This document shows, one piece after another, positions 1 through 5,669 of a stretch of DNA of 10,139 bases (positions are counted from its first letter, which is position 1; each line of letters begins with the position of its first letter). Below the pieces are notes generated by a model. The model did no database searches, had not been told where the DNA came from, and worked only from the letters and a program-made list of their open reading frames with translations. The translations under genes were made by a program, and so were the position numbers. The stretch lies in assembly GCA_035290025.1 (NCBI GenBank), contig DATDVL010000039.1, positions 1-10,139 on the forward strand, given 5' to 3'. Origin of the DNA: DATDVL01 sp035290025 (GTDB lineage Archaea > Nanobdellota > Nanobdellia > SCGC-AAA011-G17 > DATDVL01).

Positions 1-424
1 CTTTGTACAAGGGGGCATCGCACGTAGCACAATAACTTACACCCTTATTAATAAAATCAATCTCACCCGGAGCATTCAACTTTTTACGACGCGTACCCGT
101 AGCAAAAATAATTGTTTTACCTTCATACAACCCTTCATCAGTCTTCACCACAAAAATATCATTCTTCTTCTCCAACGAACGAGCAAACTCTTCCTTCACC
201 GTCACCTGCTCCTTATAATCCTCAACATGCTTCTGAAACGCCTGCGCCATCTCAAAACCCGACCAACGAGCAACACCCGGATAGTTCTCCACAATATGCG
301 TATCCTGAATCAAACCACCCAAACGACCCGCTAAGACGAGCGTCTGCATATTAAAACGAGCACAATAGACAGCACCACCCAAACCAGCAACACCACCACC
401 AATAATAATTACATCATAAACCAT
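1..424 (-). CDS. trxB: Thioredoxin reductase, N-terminal part (cut by window edge)
   Basis: Flavoprotein that passes electrons from NAD(P)H through FAD and a redox disulfide to thioredoxin-type partners in the cytosol. The 141 visible codons open with the FAD-binding Rossmann motif GGGVAGLGGA (residues 9-18), then ENYPG (46-50), the ATGTRRKKL segment (108-116) and the redox-active CATC at residues 132-135, followed by DAPLY as in the low-molecular-weight TrxB family. The family is about 300-320 residues, so over half (the rest of the NAD(P)H domain and C-terminal FAD part) lies beyond the left edge. The ATG at 424 is preferred because a TATA box sits about 27 nt upstream, suggesting a leaderless mRNA. 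Nothing visible is broken. Recognition is firm; the exact electron donor cannot be told from this part. Confidence 0.93.
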   Translation of the reverse strand, partial: MVYDVIIIGGGVAGLGGAVYCARFNMQTLVLAGRLGGLIQDTHIVENYPGVARWSGFEMAQAFQKHVEDYKEQVTVKEEFARSLEKKNDIFVVKTDEGLYEGKTIIFATGTRRKKLNAPGEIDFINKGVSYCATCDAPLYK

Positions 425-447
425 GCCTACTCACGCGAATTTAACAA

Positions 448-459
448 CTTATAAATATT
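448..459 (-). promoter_or_regulatory. TATA box of trxB
   Basis: On the minus strand this reads AATATTTATAAG. The TTTATAAG core is centred about 27 nt before the ATG at 424, the archaeal spacing from TATA box to transcription start, so the message probably begins at or next to the ATG. No Shine-Dalgarno sequence is seen. Confidence 0.7.
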
Positions 460-518
460 ATGTACAAGAAAACCTGACAAAAAAACCTTGCAAGATACTC
501 CGCCAGAATGACAAAGAC

Positions 519-526
519 ATAAATAC
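519..526 (+). promoter_or_regulatory. TATA-like box of the small ORF at 547
   Basis: CATAAATA, centred about 25 nt before the ATG at 547. It faces away from the trxB box, giving a divergent promoter pair within about 80 bp. It is the weaker of the two. Confidence 0.45.
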
Positions 527-546
527 TCACCCCACCCCTTATTTTC

Positions 547-654
547 ATGAAAACAAAAAAGAAAACTCTCAAAGAATTCCAGCAAGCAAAAAAAAGAATA
601 GCAGCAGGAAACTATTACAGCAAAGGACAAGCAAAACGGATACTCGCCTTCTAA
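547..654 (+). CDS. Possible small basic protein, 35 residues
   Basis: No family is recognised. The product begins MKTKKKTLKEFQQAKKRIAA and ends GNYYSKGQAKRILAF. It is strongly basic, likely helical, and has the pattern of a short helix-turn-helix or antitoxin tail (A-x-x-RIAAG-x-YY-S). Support for it being real: a TATA-like box at the leaderless distance, A/C-ending codons like other plus-strand genes here, and it exactly fills the gap before the convergent hydrolase, whose stop codon is one base away (TAA at 652-654, hydrolase stop from 656). Against: it is short and no homologue is known to me. A longer frame starting at 423 overlaps it in another phase and looks like a shadow. Confidence 0.45.
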   Translation: MKTKKKTLKEFQQAKKRIAAGNYYSKGQAKRILAF

Positions 655-655
655 A

Positions 656-1354
656 TCACGAAGACTTATCCTTACTTTTTTTAAACACAGCAGCAGCCAA
701 AAATAACGTTGTAGCATGATCAGCAAACCACCACTTCTTCACCGTCGTCAACGGATTATGCTCCTGCAAACGACTCGCCAAGATATCACCACGAGCAGCA
801 GGAATAAACAAATCATACCCACCTAAAAAAATATTTGTAGGAACACTCGGCAAACCAACAACATACTCCACAGGATCATACACTTGCAAAGCATGGGTAT
901 ACACCTCCTTACTCACAGAACCACGAACCCACTGACCTGTTAGTGCAGACTCCCAAGCGCAAGGACCCAAACGATCACCCGGAACCACCAAAACCAATTC
1001 CTGCAAATTCACCCGAGCAGCAAAACGCGTAACCAAAGGACACCCCAAACTAATACCCATAACATGTACAGGACGATCACTAACTAACCCATCAACAGCC
1101 TGAAAAAAAGTTTTATCAAGACGACGCAACGACTCCACAGGATCAGCACGCATATGAAACTGCGCAGCAACAGGAAAAACATGACACTCAGCAGCAGGAA
1201 GATACGAACCTAGCAAGCGACGATTCTTCACCACAAACTCAGGAAGAAAACAATACCACACCGCAGCACCAGAACCCGCAACAAAAGGAGGAAGCACCGA
1301 CTCGACAAGACGATTCTTACAACGAGCATATACCCTATCAACAAGACCAAACAT
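656..1354 (-). CDS. Alpha/beta hydrolase fold protein
   Basis: A 232-residue predicted cytosolic serine hydrolase, substrate unknown. Visible catalytic parts, numbered from the ATG at 1354: nucleophile elbow G-I-S-L-G with Ser102, acid Asp181 in LGGYDLFIP, and His213 in FADHATT, in the right order and spacing for an alpha/beta hydrolase triad. An early PPFVAGSGAAVWY segment may form the oxyanion-hole strand. The size fits small single-domain esterase/lipase-like members; there is no signal peptide. The frame can be extended two codons to a TTG at 1360, but the ATG at 1354 lies about 27 nt from a TATA-like box and fits the leaderless pattern of neighbours. It follows the DUF2064 gene by about 35 nt but seems to have its own promoter. 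Fold assignment is firm; reaction is not. Confidence 0.8.
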   Translation of the reverse strand: MFGLVDRVYARCKNRLVESVLPPFVAGSGAAVWYCFLPEFVVKNRRLLGSYLPAAECHVFPVAAQFHMRADPVESLRRLDKTFFQAVDGLVSDRPVHVMGISLGCPLVTRFAARVNLQELVLVVPGDRLGPCAWESALTGQWVRGSVSKEVYTHALQVYDPVEYVVGLPSVPTNIFLGGYDLFIPAARGDILASRLQEHNPLTTVKKWWFADHATTLFLAAAVFKKSKDKSS

Positions 1355-1376
1355 AAACAACTAGAAAAAGAAACTC

Positions 1377-1385
1377 TTTAAAAAA
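1377..1385 (-). promoter_or_regulatory. TATA-like box of the hydrolase gene
   Basis: Reads TTTTTTAAA on the minus strand, centred about 27 nt before the ATG at 1354. It lies in the short gap after the DUF2064 gene, so the hydrolase may be transcribed on its own as well as by read-through. Confidence 0.5.
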
Positions 1386-1389
1386 GTTC

Positions 1390-2034
1390 TTACACCTTAA
1401 TCTTCTTCAATAACTGATACGTCAACGGAGCCTGCTCCTTCTTCAAACGCCTCTTCAACGAACGAAACGTATCAATATCATCAATATCTGTTTTCTTTTC
1501 TAACAACGCATACGTGTACCCCTGCCTATCAATCAAACGCATCGTATCACGCAAAATCTCCGGATAATAACCAGCAACCATAGAAAAAATATCAATAGGC
1601 CGACGCATACCCACCAAATAATACGAACCATCCAACGCAGGACCAATAACCATATCAACAGCATCCAAAGCCATAAACGCCTTATGCACCTGCAACGGAT
1701 CCAAATCAGGAACATCAGAACCAATAGCAACAACTTTCTTATACTTCTTTAACAACGAACGAAACAAATGCATCGCACGCTCACCAAAATTATTACCCAC
1801 CTGCTCCATATAAATACTTGCAGAAGGATACTCAGACTTGATAACACTACCCTTCTCGCGAGGCGTAAACGCAACAATCGTATCATACGAATGACTTTTA
1901 TGTTTATTCAACAGATCATGTAACATACAACGACAAAACTCAGCAGCATGCTTCTCACCAATATGCAAAGCAAGCTTCGTCTTCACCTTACCCTCTTCAG
2001 GATAACGCGTAAAAATTACTAAAGCAGAGTCCAT
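1390..2034 (-). CDS. DUF2064 / TIGR04282-type GT-A glycosyltransferase-like protein
   Basis: A 214-residue GT-A fold nucleotidyl/glycosyl transferase-like protein of the DUF2064 family, whose members sit in arsenosugar or other sugar-conjugate pathways; the substrate here is unknown. Family marks: N-terminal LVIFTRYPEEGKVKTKLA (nucleotide-binding loop, residues 5-22), QVGNNFGERA (78-87), AIGSDVPDLD with the metal-binding GSDVP at 105-109, GPALDGSYYLVGM (131-143), and a C-terminal TDIDDIDT (182-189). Two family positions vary: TKL in place of the usual TRL, and DGSYYL in place of DGGYYL. A TTG lies one codon upstream at 2037, but the ATG at 2034 is about 27 nt from a good TATA box and is chosen. 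The related CofC/FbiD guanylyltransferases are an alternative, less likely because the TDIDDIDT tail fits DUF2064. Confidence 0.85.
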   Translation of the reverse strand: MDSALVIFTRYPEEGKVKTKLALHIGEKHAAEFCRCMLHDLLNKHKSHSYDTIVAFTPREKGSVIKSEYPSASIYMEQVGNNFGERAMHLFRSLLKKYKKVVAIGSDVPDLDPLQVHKAFMALDAVDMVIGPALDGSYYLVGMRRPIDIFSMVAGYYPEILRDTMRLIDRQGYTYALLEKKTDIDDIDTFRSLKRRLKKEQAPLTYQLLKKIKV

Positions 2035-2055
2035 CAAAGAATACTATGCTACAAT

Positions 2056-2065
2056 TATTTATAAG
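2056..2065 (-). promoter_or_regulatory. TATA box of the DUF2064 gene
   Basis: CTTATAAATA on the minus strand, centred about 27 nt before the ATG at 2034: a leaderless arrangement. It is divergent from the SIMPL-gene promoter at 2116-2126. Confidence 0.7.
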
Positions 2066-2115
2066 ACTTGTGCATTTCATCTGAAGACTCTTAACAGCCT
2101 CGCAGTTAAAACAAG

Positions 2116-2126
2116 CTATATAAATA
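2116..2126 (+). promoter_or_regulatory. TATA box of the SIMPL gene
   Basis: CTATATAAATA. With the usual spacing of about 26 nt, transcription would start near 2147, giving a leader of about 20 nt that carries a Shine-Dalgarno site. This differs from the leaderless genes around it. Confidence 0.65.
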
Positions 2127-2158
2127 ACATCAACTACCTTTATTCATAAGAAAAACAC

Positions 2159-2163
2159 GGAGG
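2159..2163 (+). promoter_or_regulatory. Shine-Dalgarno site of the SIMPL gene
   Basis: GGAGG six bases before the ATG at 2170. It is the clearest ribosome-binding site at a gene start in the window and fixes this start. Confidence 0.75.
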
Positions 2164-2169
2164 ACTACC

Positions 2170-2868
2170 ATGAACAAAAATATTATACTACTTATCATCG
2201 GAAGCCTGCTCCTGCTCAGCGCCTGCAGCCAAGGAACAACCAACGTTGTCAGCGTCCAAGGAACAGCAACGATCAAAGCAACACCCGACGAAGCACAATT
2301 CTATGCCAATGTACAAACACTGGAAGACACTGCAGAAGAAGCACAAACAGAAAACACCCAACTCAGCGAAGACATTATCAAAGCACTACAAGAAGCAGGA
2401 ATACCATCAGAAGACATTGAAACAACTAACTATAATGTTTACCGACGAGAAGACTGGACTGACAAAGGAAGCATATTCAAAGGCTACCAAGCGGACCACA
2501 CCCTCAAAGTAACCATCCACGAAATAACCACTGTAGGAAAATATATTGACATTGCTGTACACAACGGGGCAACACAAATAACCTCTGTCAACTTCGAACT
2601 CAGCGAAGAACAACAAAAAGACGTCTTCAACCAAGCACTAGAACAAGCAGGACAAGAAACACGAGAAAAAGCAGAAACACTTGCACGAAGCGTCGGCGGA
2701 AAACTAGGAAAAATAGTACGCGTCAGCGAAAGCAGCAGCAACTACTACCCCCTACCTATCTACAAAGACATGATGCTCGCAGCATCAGGAGAAGCAGCAA
2801 GTGTACCTGTACAACCACAAACACTTGAAGTAACAGCAACTGTAACGGTAGATTACGAAATACGATAA
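2170..2868 (+). CDS. SIMPL (DUF541) domain lipoprotein
   Basis: A 232-residue predicted cell-surface lipoprotein. Residues 1-18 form a signal peptide with a hydrophobic core (IILLIIGSLLLL) and lipobox L-S-A-C, so Cys19 would be the lipidated residue. The rest is one SIMPL domain: VVSVQGTATIKATPDEAQFY at the start, the helical IIKALQEAGIPSEDIETTNYNV segment, VNFELSEEQQKDVFNQAL, then LARSVGGKLGKIVRVSE and the closing strand LEVTATVTVDYEIR. SIMPL proteins form outward-facing oligomers of unclear role, some linked to envelope stress. The protein looks complete for the family. It stands alone: strong SD site, own promoter, and a hairpin terminator directly at its stop codon. Confidence 0.9.
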   Translation: MNKNIILLIIGSLLLLSACSQGTTNVVSVQGTATIKATPDEAQFYANVQTLEDTAEEAQTENTQLSEDIIKALQEAGIPSEDIETTNYNVYRREDWTDKGSIFKGYQADHTLKVTIHEITTVGKYIDIAVHNGATQITSVNFELSEEQQKDVFNQALEQAGQETREKAETLARSVGGKLGKIVRVSESSSNYYPLPIYKDMMLAASGEAASVPVQPQTLEVTATVTVDYEIR

Positions 2869-2893
2869 GGGAAACCTTATCATTCTTTTTTTT
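2864..2893 (+). terminator. Hairpin plus T-tract terminator after the SIMPL gene
   Basis: A perfect 7-bp stem, GATAAGG (2864-2870) with CCTTATC (2875-2881), closed by a GAAA tetraloop, followed by eight T at 2886-2893. The stop codon TAA (2866-2868) lies inside the left stem arm. This has the form of a bacterial intrinsic terminator; in archaea the T-tract alone can end transcription, so the stem may rather protect the 3' end. Confidence 0.75.
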
Positions 2894-2906
2894 ATTATAA
2901 CACAAA

Positions 2907-2917
2907 GTATAAAAATA
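2907..2917 (+). promoter_or_regulatory. TATA box of the small lipoprotein gene
   Basis: GTATAAAAATA, centred about 26 nt before the ATG at 2938, right after the SIMPL terminator. It implies a leaderless mRNA. Confidence 0.65.
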
Positions 2918-2937
2918 ACTAGACTACACTATTAAGC

Positions 2938-3171
2938 ATGCGATTCAAACCCATCCTGACAACAACACTTGTCACTACACTTAGTATCCTATCCGCATGC
3001 AAAACACCACTAAAACCTATCAAAATGACTGTGATTGGCGGAGCACCCAACACCGCACCTATAACTTACAATGATAATAGGACTATTATCTATTCCGACG
3101 GGAGGGTAGAAAAAATGCATAAGGCCTATATTTTTAACCATGCTACACAACAATTTGAAGAAAAGAAGTAA
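2938..3171 (+). CDS. Small putative lipoprotein, 77 residues
   Basis: Not assigned to a family. Residues 1-20 look like a lipoprotein signal peptide (MRFKPILTTTLVTTLSILSA) with lipobox L-S-A-C and lipidation expected at Cys21. The mature part of about 57 residues is polar, with an IIYSDGRVEKMHKAYIF stretch that could be paired strands. Base use changes inside the gene: the first half is A/C-rich like other plus-strand genes, the second half (from about 3060) is not. The 3' end may therefore belong to the foreign segment that follows, and the protein could be a truncated or replaced version of a longer one. Its last 32 bases overlap the antitoxin-like ORF at 3140. Confidence 0.6.
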   Translation: MRFKPILTTTLVTTLSILSACKTPLKPIKMTVIGGAPNTAPITYNDNRTIIYSDGRVEKMHKAYIFNHATQQFEEKK

Positions 3172-3316
3172 AAAGGAATTTGAACAACTCATGATTGAAG
3201 GTTATAAAGAAATGGCAGAAGATAATCTTGCGATGACTAAAGAATGGGAAACGGTTGATCTAGAAAACTGGCCAGAATATGATTACAATTTCAGGAATAA
3301 TAAAAGAAAATCTTAA
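3140..3316 (+). CDS. Antitoxin-like small protein, 58 residues
   Basis: Reads MLHNNLKKRSKKEFEQLMIE, then GYKEMAEDNLAMTKEW, then ETVDLENWPEYDYNFRNNKRKS. The pattern LMIEGYKEMAEDNL...EW...DLENW resembles the C-terminal half of short CopG/MazE-type antitoxins (commonly L-IEGY-EMAEENL-LAEEW); this is recalled similarity, not a search. If so, the DNA-binding N-terminal half is missing: the frame is closed by a TAG at 3107-3109. No toxin gene is adjacent. The start overlaps the preceding lipoprotein gene in another frame, there is no TATA box at leaderless distance, and base use is of the foreign type shared with the homing endonuclease downstream. It may be a remnant of a lost toxin-antitoxin pair. 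Confidence 0.6.
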   Translation: MLHNNLKKRSKKEFEQLMIEGYKEMAEDNLAMTKEWETVDLENWPEYDYNFRNNKRKS

Positions 3317-3386
3317 AAAACAAAAAAATCTGATAGTTATAGACCGAAAGGACGCAGAACGACACACACGACAAACACCTAATAAA

Positions 3387-3397
3387 CATATATAAAC
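3387..3397 (+). promoter_or_regulatory. TATA box of the homing endonuclease gene
   Basis: CATATATAAAC, centred about 26 nt before the GTG at 3418. This supports both a leaderless message and the GTG start. Confidence 0.65.
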
Positions 3398-3417
3398 TCA
3401 ATAAATAACTTTTAGTT

Positions 3418-4518
3418 GTGGGAAAAAAAGTAGGATTAAAAGAAATTGCATATTACATATCGACTGCTCATGTAAAACTAGACCTCTCATTTCTTAAAAA
3501 ATTATTGAAAGATGCTTCAAAATCAGAAAATCCTGCAATGAATCTTAATTTTGCTAAAAAACTAAAGGCCAAAAAGTTTACTCATGGGCATGGATATACA
3601 ACAGTTAGGGGATGGATCAGTGGACGTTGCACAATACCAATGAGTAAGCTTATTATTATAATAAATCTTTCAAAAAGATATTTTTGGTCGGATGTTGAAA
3701 AAAATTTGGAATATATTAAAGCCGGACCACGCCGAGGACAAGTTAAAATACAGTTTCCTTTAAAGATTAATAAATCATTGGGTTCAGTTATCGGATATGT
3801 CCTTGGAGATGGATCTATTGATAAAAGATTTCATGCAGTTTTCTTTTCTAATAAAAACAAAGAACTGCTACAGGATTTTAGTGATAAAATGTTTGAAATA
3901 TTTAATATTCTCCCTAGAATCTGGGTGCAAAAGAAAAGAAAATTTCATGAAAAAACTATCTGGAGTCATAGAGTTTACAGTGTTGATGCCATACCATCTG
4001 ATCACTGTGCAGGACTCTTTTATCCTAAAATCTGTGCAGACATATTTTATTCTATTTTTGGTAAATTTGCTGAAGGCAAACAAAAAATCATTACTCGTCA
4101 AATAAATGAGTCTAATAGTTCATTTAAACAAGGACTAGTTAGTGGTTTTTTTGATGCAGAAGGCTCAGCCCAATCGGAAAACTACTCTCTCAGATTCGTT
4201 CAGGATGATAAAACTCTTTTGAAAGGAATTCAGCTAATATTAAAAAAAGAAGGAATAAAGACGAACCCTATTCATGATTATTTTAAAAATGATAAAATAA
4301 GACACTATTTTAATATTACATCTCTTCCCAATTATTATAGATTTTATAAAAAGATTGGATGTATTTCATCACAAAAAAACAAAGAACTCGAAAAACTTAT
4401 TGATAAAGTATCACATAGTAATAAATTTAAGAATAAGTATGATCCTAACGATTTCGTATTACGCCAATCTTCGGGCAGTACTTATAAATTGGGCATTGTG
4501 AACAAAAAGGAGAAGTAG
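3418..4518 (+). CDS. LAGLIDADG homing endonuclease with N-terminal HTH-like region
   Basis: A 366-residue free-standing site-specific DNA endonuclease. Two LAGLIDADG helices are visible: SVIGYVLGDGSI (residues 123-134, acid Asp131) and GLVSGFFDAEGSA (239-251, acid Glu248), each followed by an alpha-beta domain, so it should act as a monomer on an asymmetric site. Residues about 60-103 (TTVRGWISGR, then TIPMSKLIIIINL) look like a degenerate helix-turn-helix, which could add DNA contact or repress its own gene. The start is GTG, chosen from the TATA box 26 nt upstream. Its codons are T/G-rich, unlike plus-strand neighbours, pointing to recent arrival. It is not inside an intron or intein. Its last 24 codons or so run antisense through the 3' end of nth. 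The target site is unknown. Confidence 0.9.
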   Translation: MGKKVGLKEIAYYISTAHVKLDLSFLKKLLKDASKSENPAMNLNFAKKLKAKKFTHGHGYTTVRGWISGRCTIPMSKLIIIINLSKRYFWSDVEKNLEYIKAGPRRGQVKIQFPLKINKSLGSVIGYVLGDGSIDKRFHAVFFSNKNKELLQDFSDKMFEIFNILPRIWVQKKRKFHEKTIWSHRVYSVDAIPSDHCAGLFYPKICADIFYSIFGKFAEGKQKIITRQINESNSSFKQGLVSGFFDAEGSAQSENYSLRFVQDDKTLLKGIQLILKKEGIKTNPIHDYFKNDKIRHYFNITSLPNYYRFYKKIGCISSQKNKELEKLIDKVSHSNKFKNKYDPNDFVLRQSSGSTYKLGIVNKKEK

Positions 4519-5104
4519 AAGTGCAAATTTCTTGCCCAAAAGTAACTAAGATAGTATTTAAGTTGAGCCAATATTCTCTTGGAACTATTTTCATAAGCTC
4601 TTTTTCAGTTTCTTCAGGCTTTTTGGTCTTTACCCATCCTAGCCGATTGGCGCAAATATGCACATGTGTGTCAGTAGGGATATAATCACCCTCAACACGA
4701 TGACCATACTGCATAACAATACCCATGGTCTTACGACCAACATTCGGCAAGGCTAACAACTCTTCAGGAGTCGAAGGAACTTGAGAACGATACTTATCCA
4801 CTAAAATTTCACAAATAATCATAATATTCTTCGCCTTGGTCTTATAAAAATTAACCCGCTTAATTAAAGACCTCAAACGAGGGAGACCCAGTTTCACTAT
4901 ATCTTGAGGCTTGTCAACCTGCCGAAACAATTCTCCACATACTTTAGACGTGACTTTATCATTGGTACGCAACGACAATACACAAGAAATAAGCACATGG
5001 AATACATGACGATTTTGAGCATACAATTCAACAACAGGAGCCTGATACCCTTTAACTTCTTTCTTTAAAATAGAAAAAATCTCACGAAAATGATACTTAT
5101 CCAT
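4445..5104 (-). CDS. nth: Endonuclease III (DNA glycosylase / AP lyase)
   Basis: Base-excision repair enzyme that removes oxidised pyrimidines and nicks the AP site. All family landmarks are present in 219 residues: helix-hairpin-helix LPNVGRKT (119-126) with catalytic Lys125, catalytic Asp145 in PTDTHVH, and a C-terminal [4Fe-4S] site C194-x6-C201-x2-C204-x5-C210. Size is normal. It is the last gene of a minus-strand unit: its ATG lies 8 nt inside the end of the methyltransferase gene, so translation is probably coupled. The 3' end, coding residues 196-219 with three of the four cluster cysteines, is overlapped antisense by the homing endonuclease gene. The 3' portion (about 4520-4690) also lacks the A/C bias of the plus strand seen further upstream. 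Confidence 0.94.
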   Translation of the reverse strand: MDKYHFREIFSILKKEVKGYQAPVVELYAQNRHVFHVLISCVLSLRTNDKVTSKVCGELFRQVDKPQDIVKLGLPRLRSLIKRVNFYKTKAKNIMIICEILVDKYRSQVPSTPEELLALPNVGRKTMGIVMQYGHRVEGDYIPTDTHVHICANRLGWVKTKKPEETEKELMKIVPREYWLNLNTILVTFGQEICTSTSPFCSQCPIYKYCPKIGVIRNR

Positions 5105-5669
5105 GGCGAGGCCACCAACGAGGAACGTCTTTCATGTAATCATCGTAAACCTTACCGAAACGTTTCTTCAATTCACGCTCTTCCAATAGCATGACGATAT
5201 ACAACCCGACTGTCAAATAGACTGCAGCAAGATACACACTAAGAAAACGAGTAATAAGAGCTATACCCCATGCAGAAAAAATGTATGAGACATAACGCGG
5301 ATGACGCAAACGACCATAAATACCCTCCGTTACCAGAACAGGCTTGTGATTATCAGGAGCAATCTCCGGAAGACCAACGAGCTGCCGATAAGAAAAAACC
5401 TTTGCACGCTGCCTATCCAGCCAAACAGCAAAGCTAAGAGCAATCACACCACCTATAACAGGAAGCAAACGCAACGGTACTTGCGAAGACCATACCCACG
5501 CACGAATAGAAAAAAAGAAAACCGCGCTTACTACCCATTTTATGACTACCCACTTATACAGCTGAGGATGCTTCCGCCACCAACCCACCAACGGATGAAT
5601 AACCAACCAAGCAACAGGAATAGGAACATACACTATCAAAAAAACCAATGCTAACCATTCAAGAATCAT
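5097..5669 (-). CDS. Isoprenylcysteine carboxyl methyltransferase (ICMT)-family membrane protein
   Basis: A 190-residue integral membrane methyltransferase of the ICMT / phospholipid methyltransferase superfamily, using S-adenosylmethionine at the membrane face. Evidence: several hydrophobic segments (roughly residues 4-25, 40-57, 66-84, 128-162), the cofactor-site motif GIYGRLRHPRYVSY (116-129, with RHPRY at 122-126), and the C-terminal signature LLEERELKKRFGKVYDDYMK (161-180) followed by VPRWWP. The true substrate cannot be read from sequence; archaeal members are mostly uncharacterised, and prenylated-protein methylation is only one possibility. Its start overlaps the ogg stop codon (ATGA, 4 nt) and its end overlaps nth by 8 nt, so the three genes are surely co-transcribed. 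A membrane enzyme between two DNA glycosylases is an unexpected neighbour. Confidence 0.85.
   Translation of the reverse strand: MILEWLALVFLIVYVPIPVAWLVIHPLVGWWRKHPQLYKWVVIKWVVSAVFFFSIRAWVWSSQVPLRLLPVIGGVIALSFAVWLDRQRAKVFSYRQLVGLPEIAPDNHKPVLVTEGIYGRLRHPRYVSYIFSAWGIALITRFLSVYLAAVYLTVGLYIVMLLEERELKKRFGKVYDDYMKDVPRWWPRHG

Noticed and set aside
423..726. Two open frames of about 98-99 codons, one per strand
   Set aside because: They lie in an A/C-skewed stretch with few stops, have no domain pattern, and overlap trxB regulation and the end of the hydrolase gene; the 35-codon ORF at 547 has better signals.
3101..3117. GGAGGG followed by an ATG at 3115 inside the small lipoprotein gene
   Set aside because: The ATG is in frame with the lipoprotein and would give an 18-residue product; the match is a by-product of Gly-Arg codons.
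3418..4518. Endonuclease inside an intron or intein of nth
   Set aside because: nth is intact from start to the Fe-S cluster on the other strand, and the endonuclease has its own promoter and start codon.
5301..5654. 117-codon plus-strand frame opposite the membrane methyltransferase gene
   Set aside because: It is antisense to a gene with clear family motifs, and its Asn/Thr/Arg-rich translation is what the T-poor strand gives by chance.
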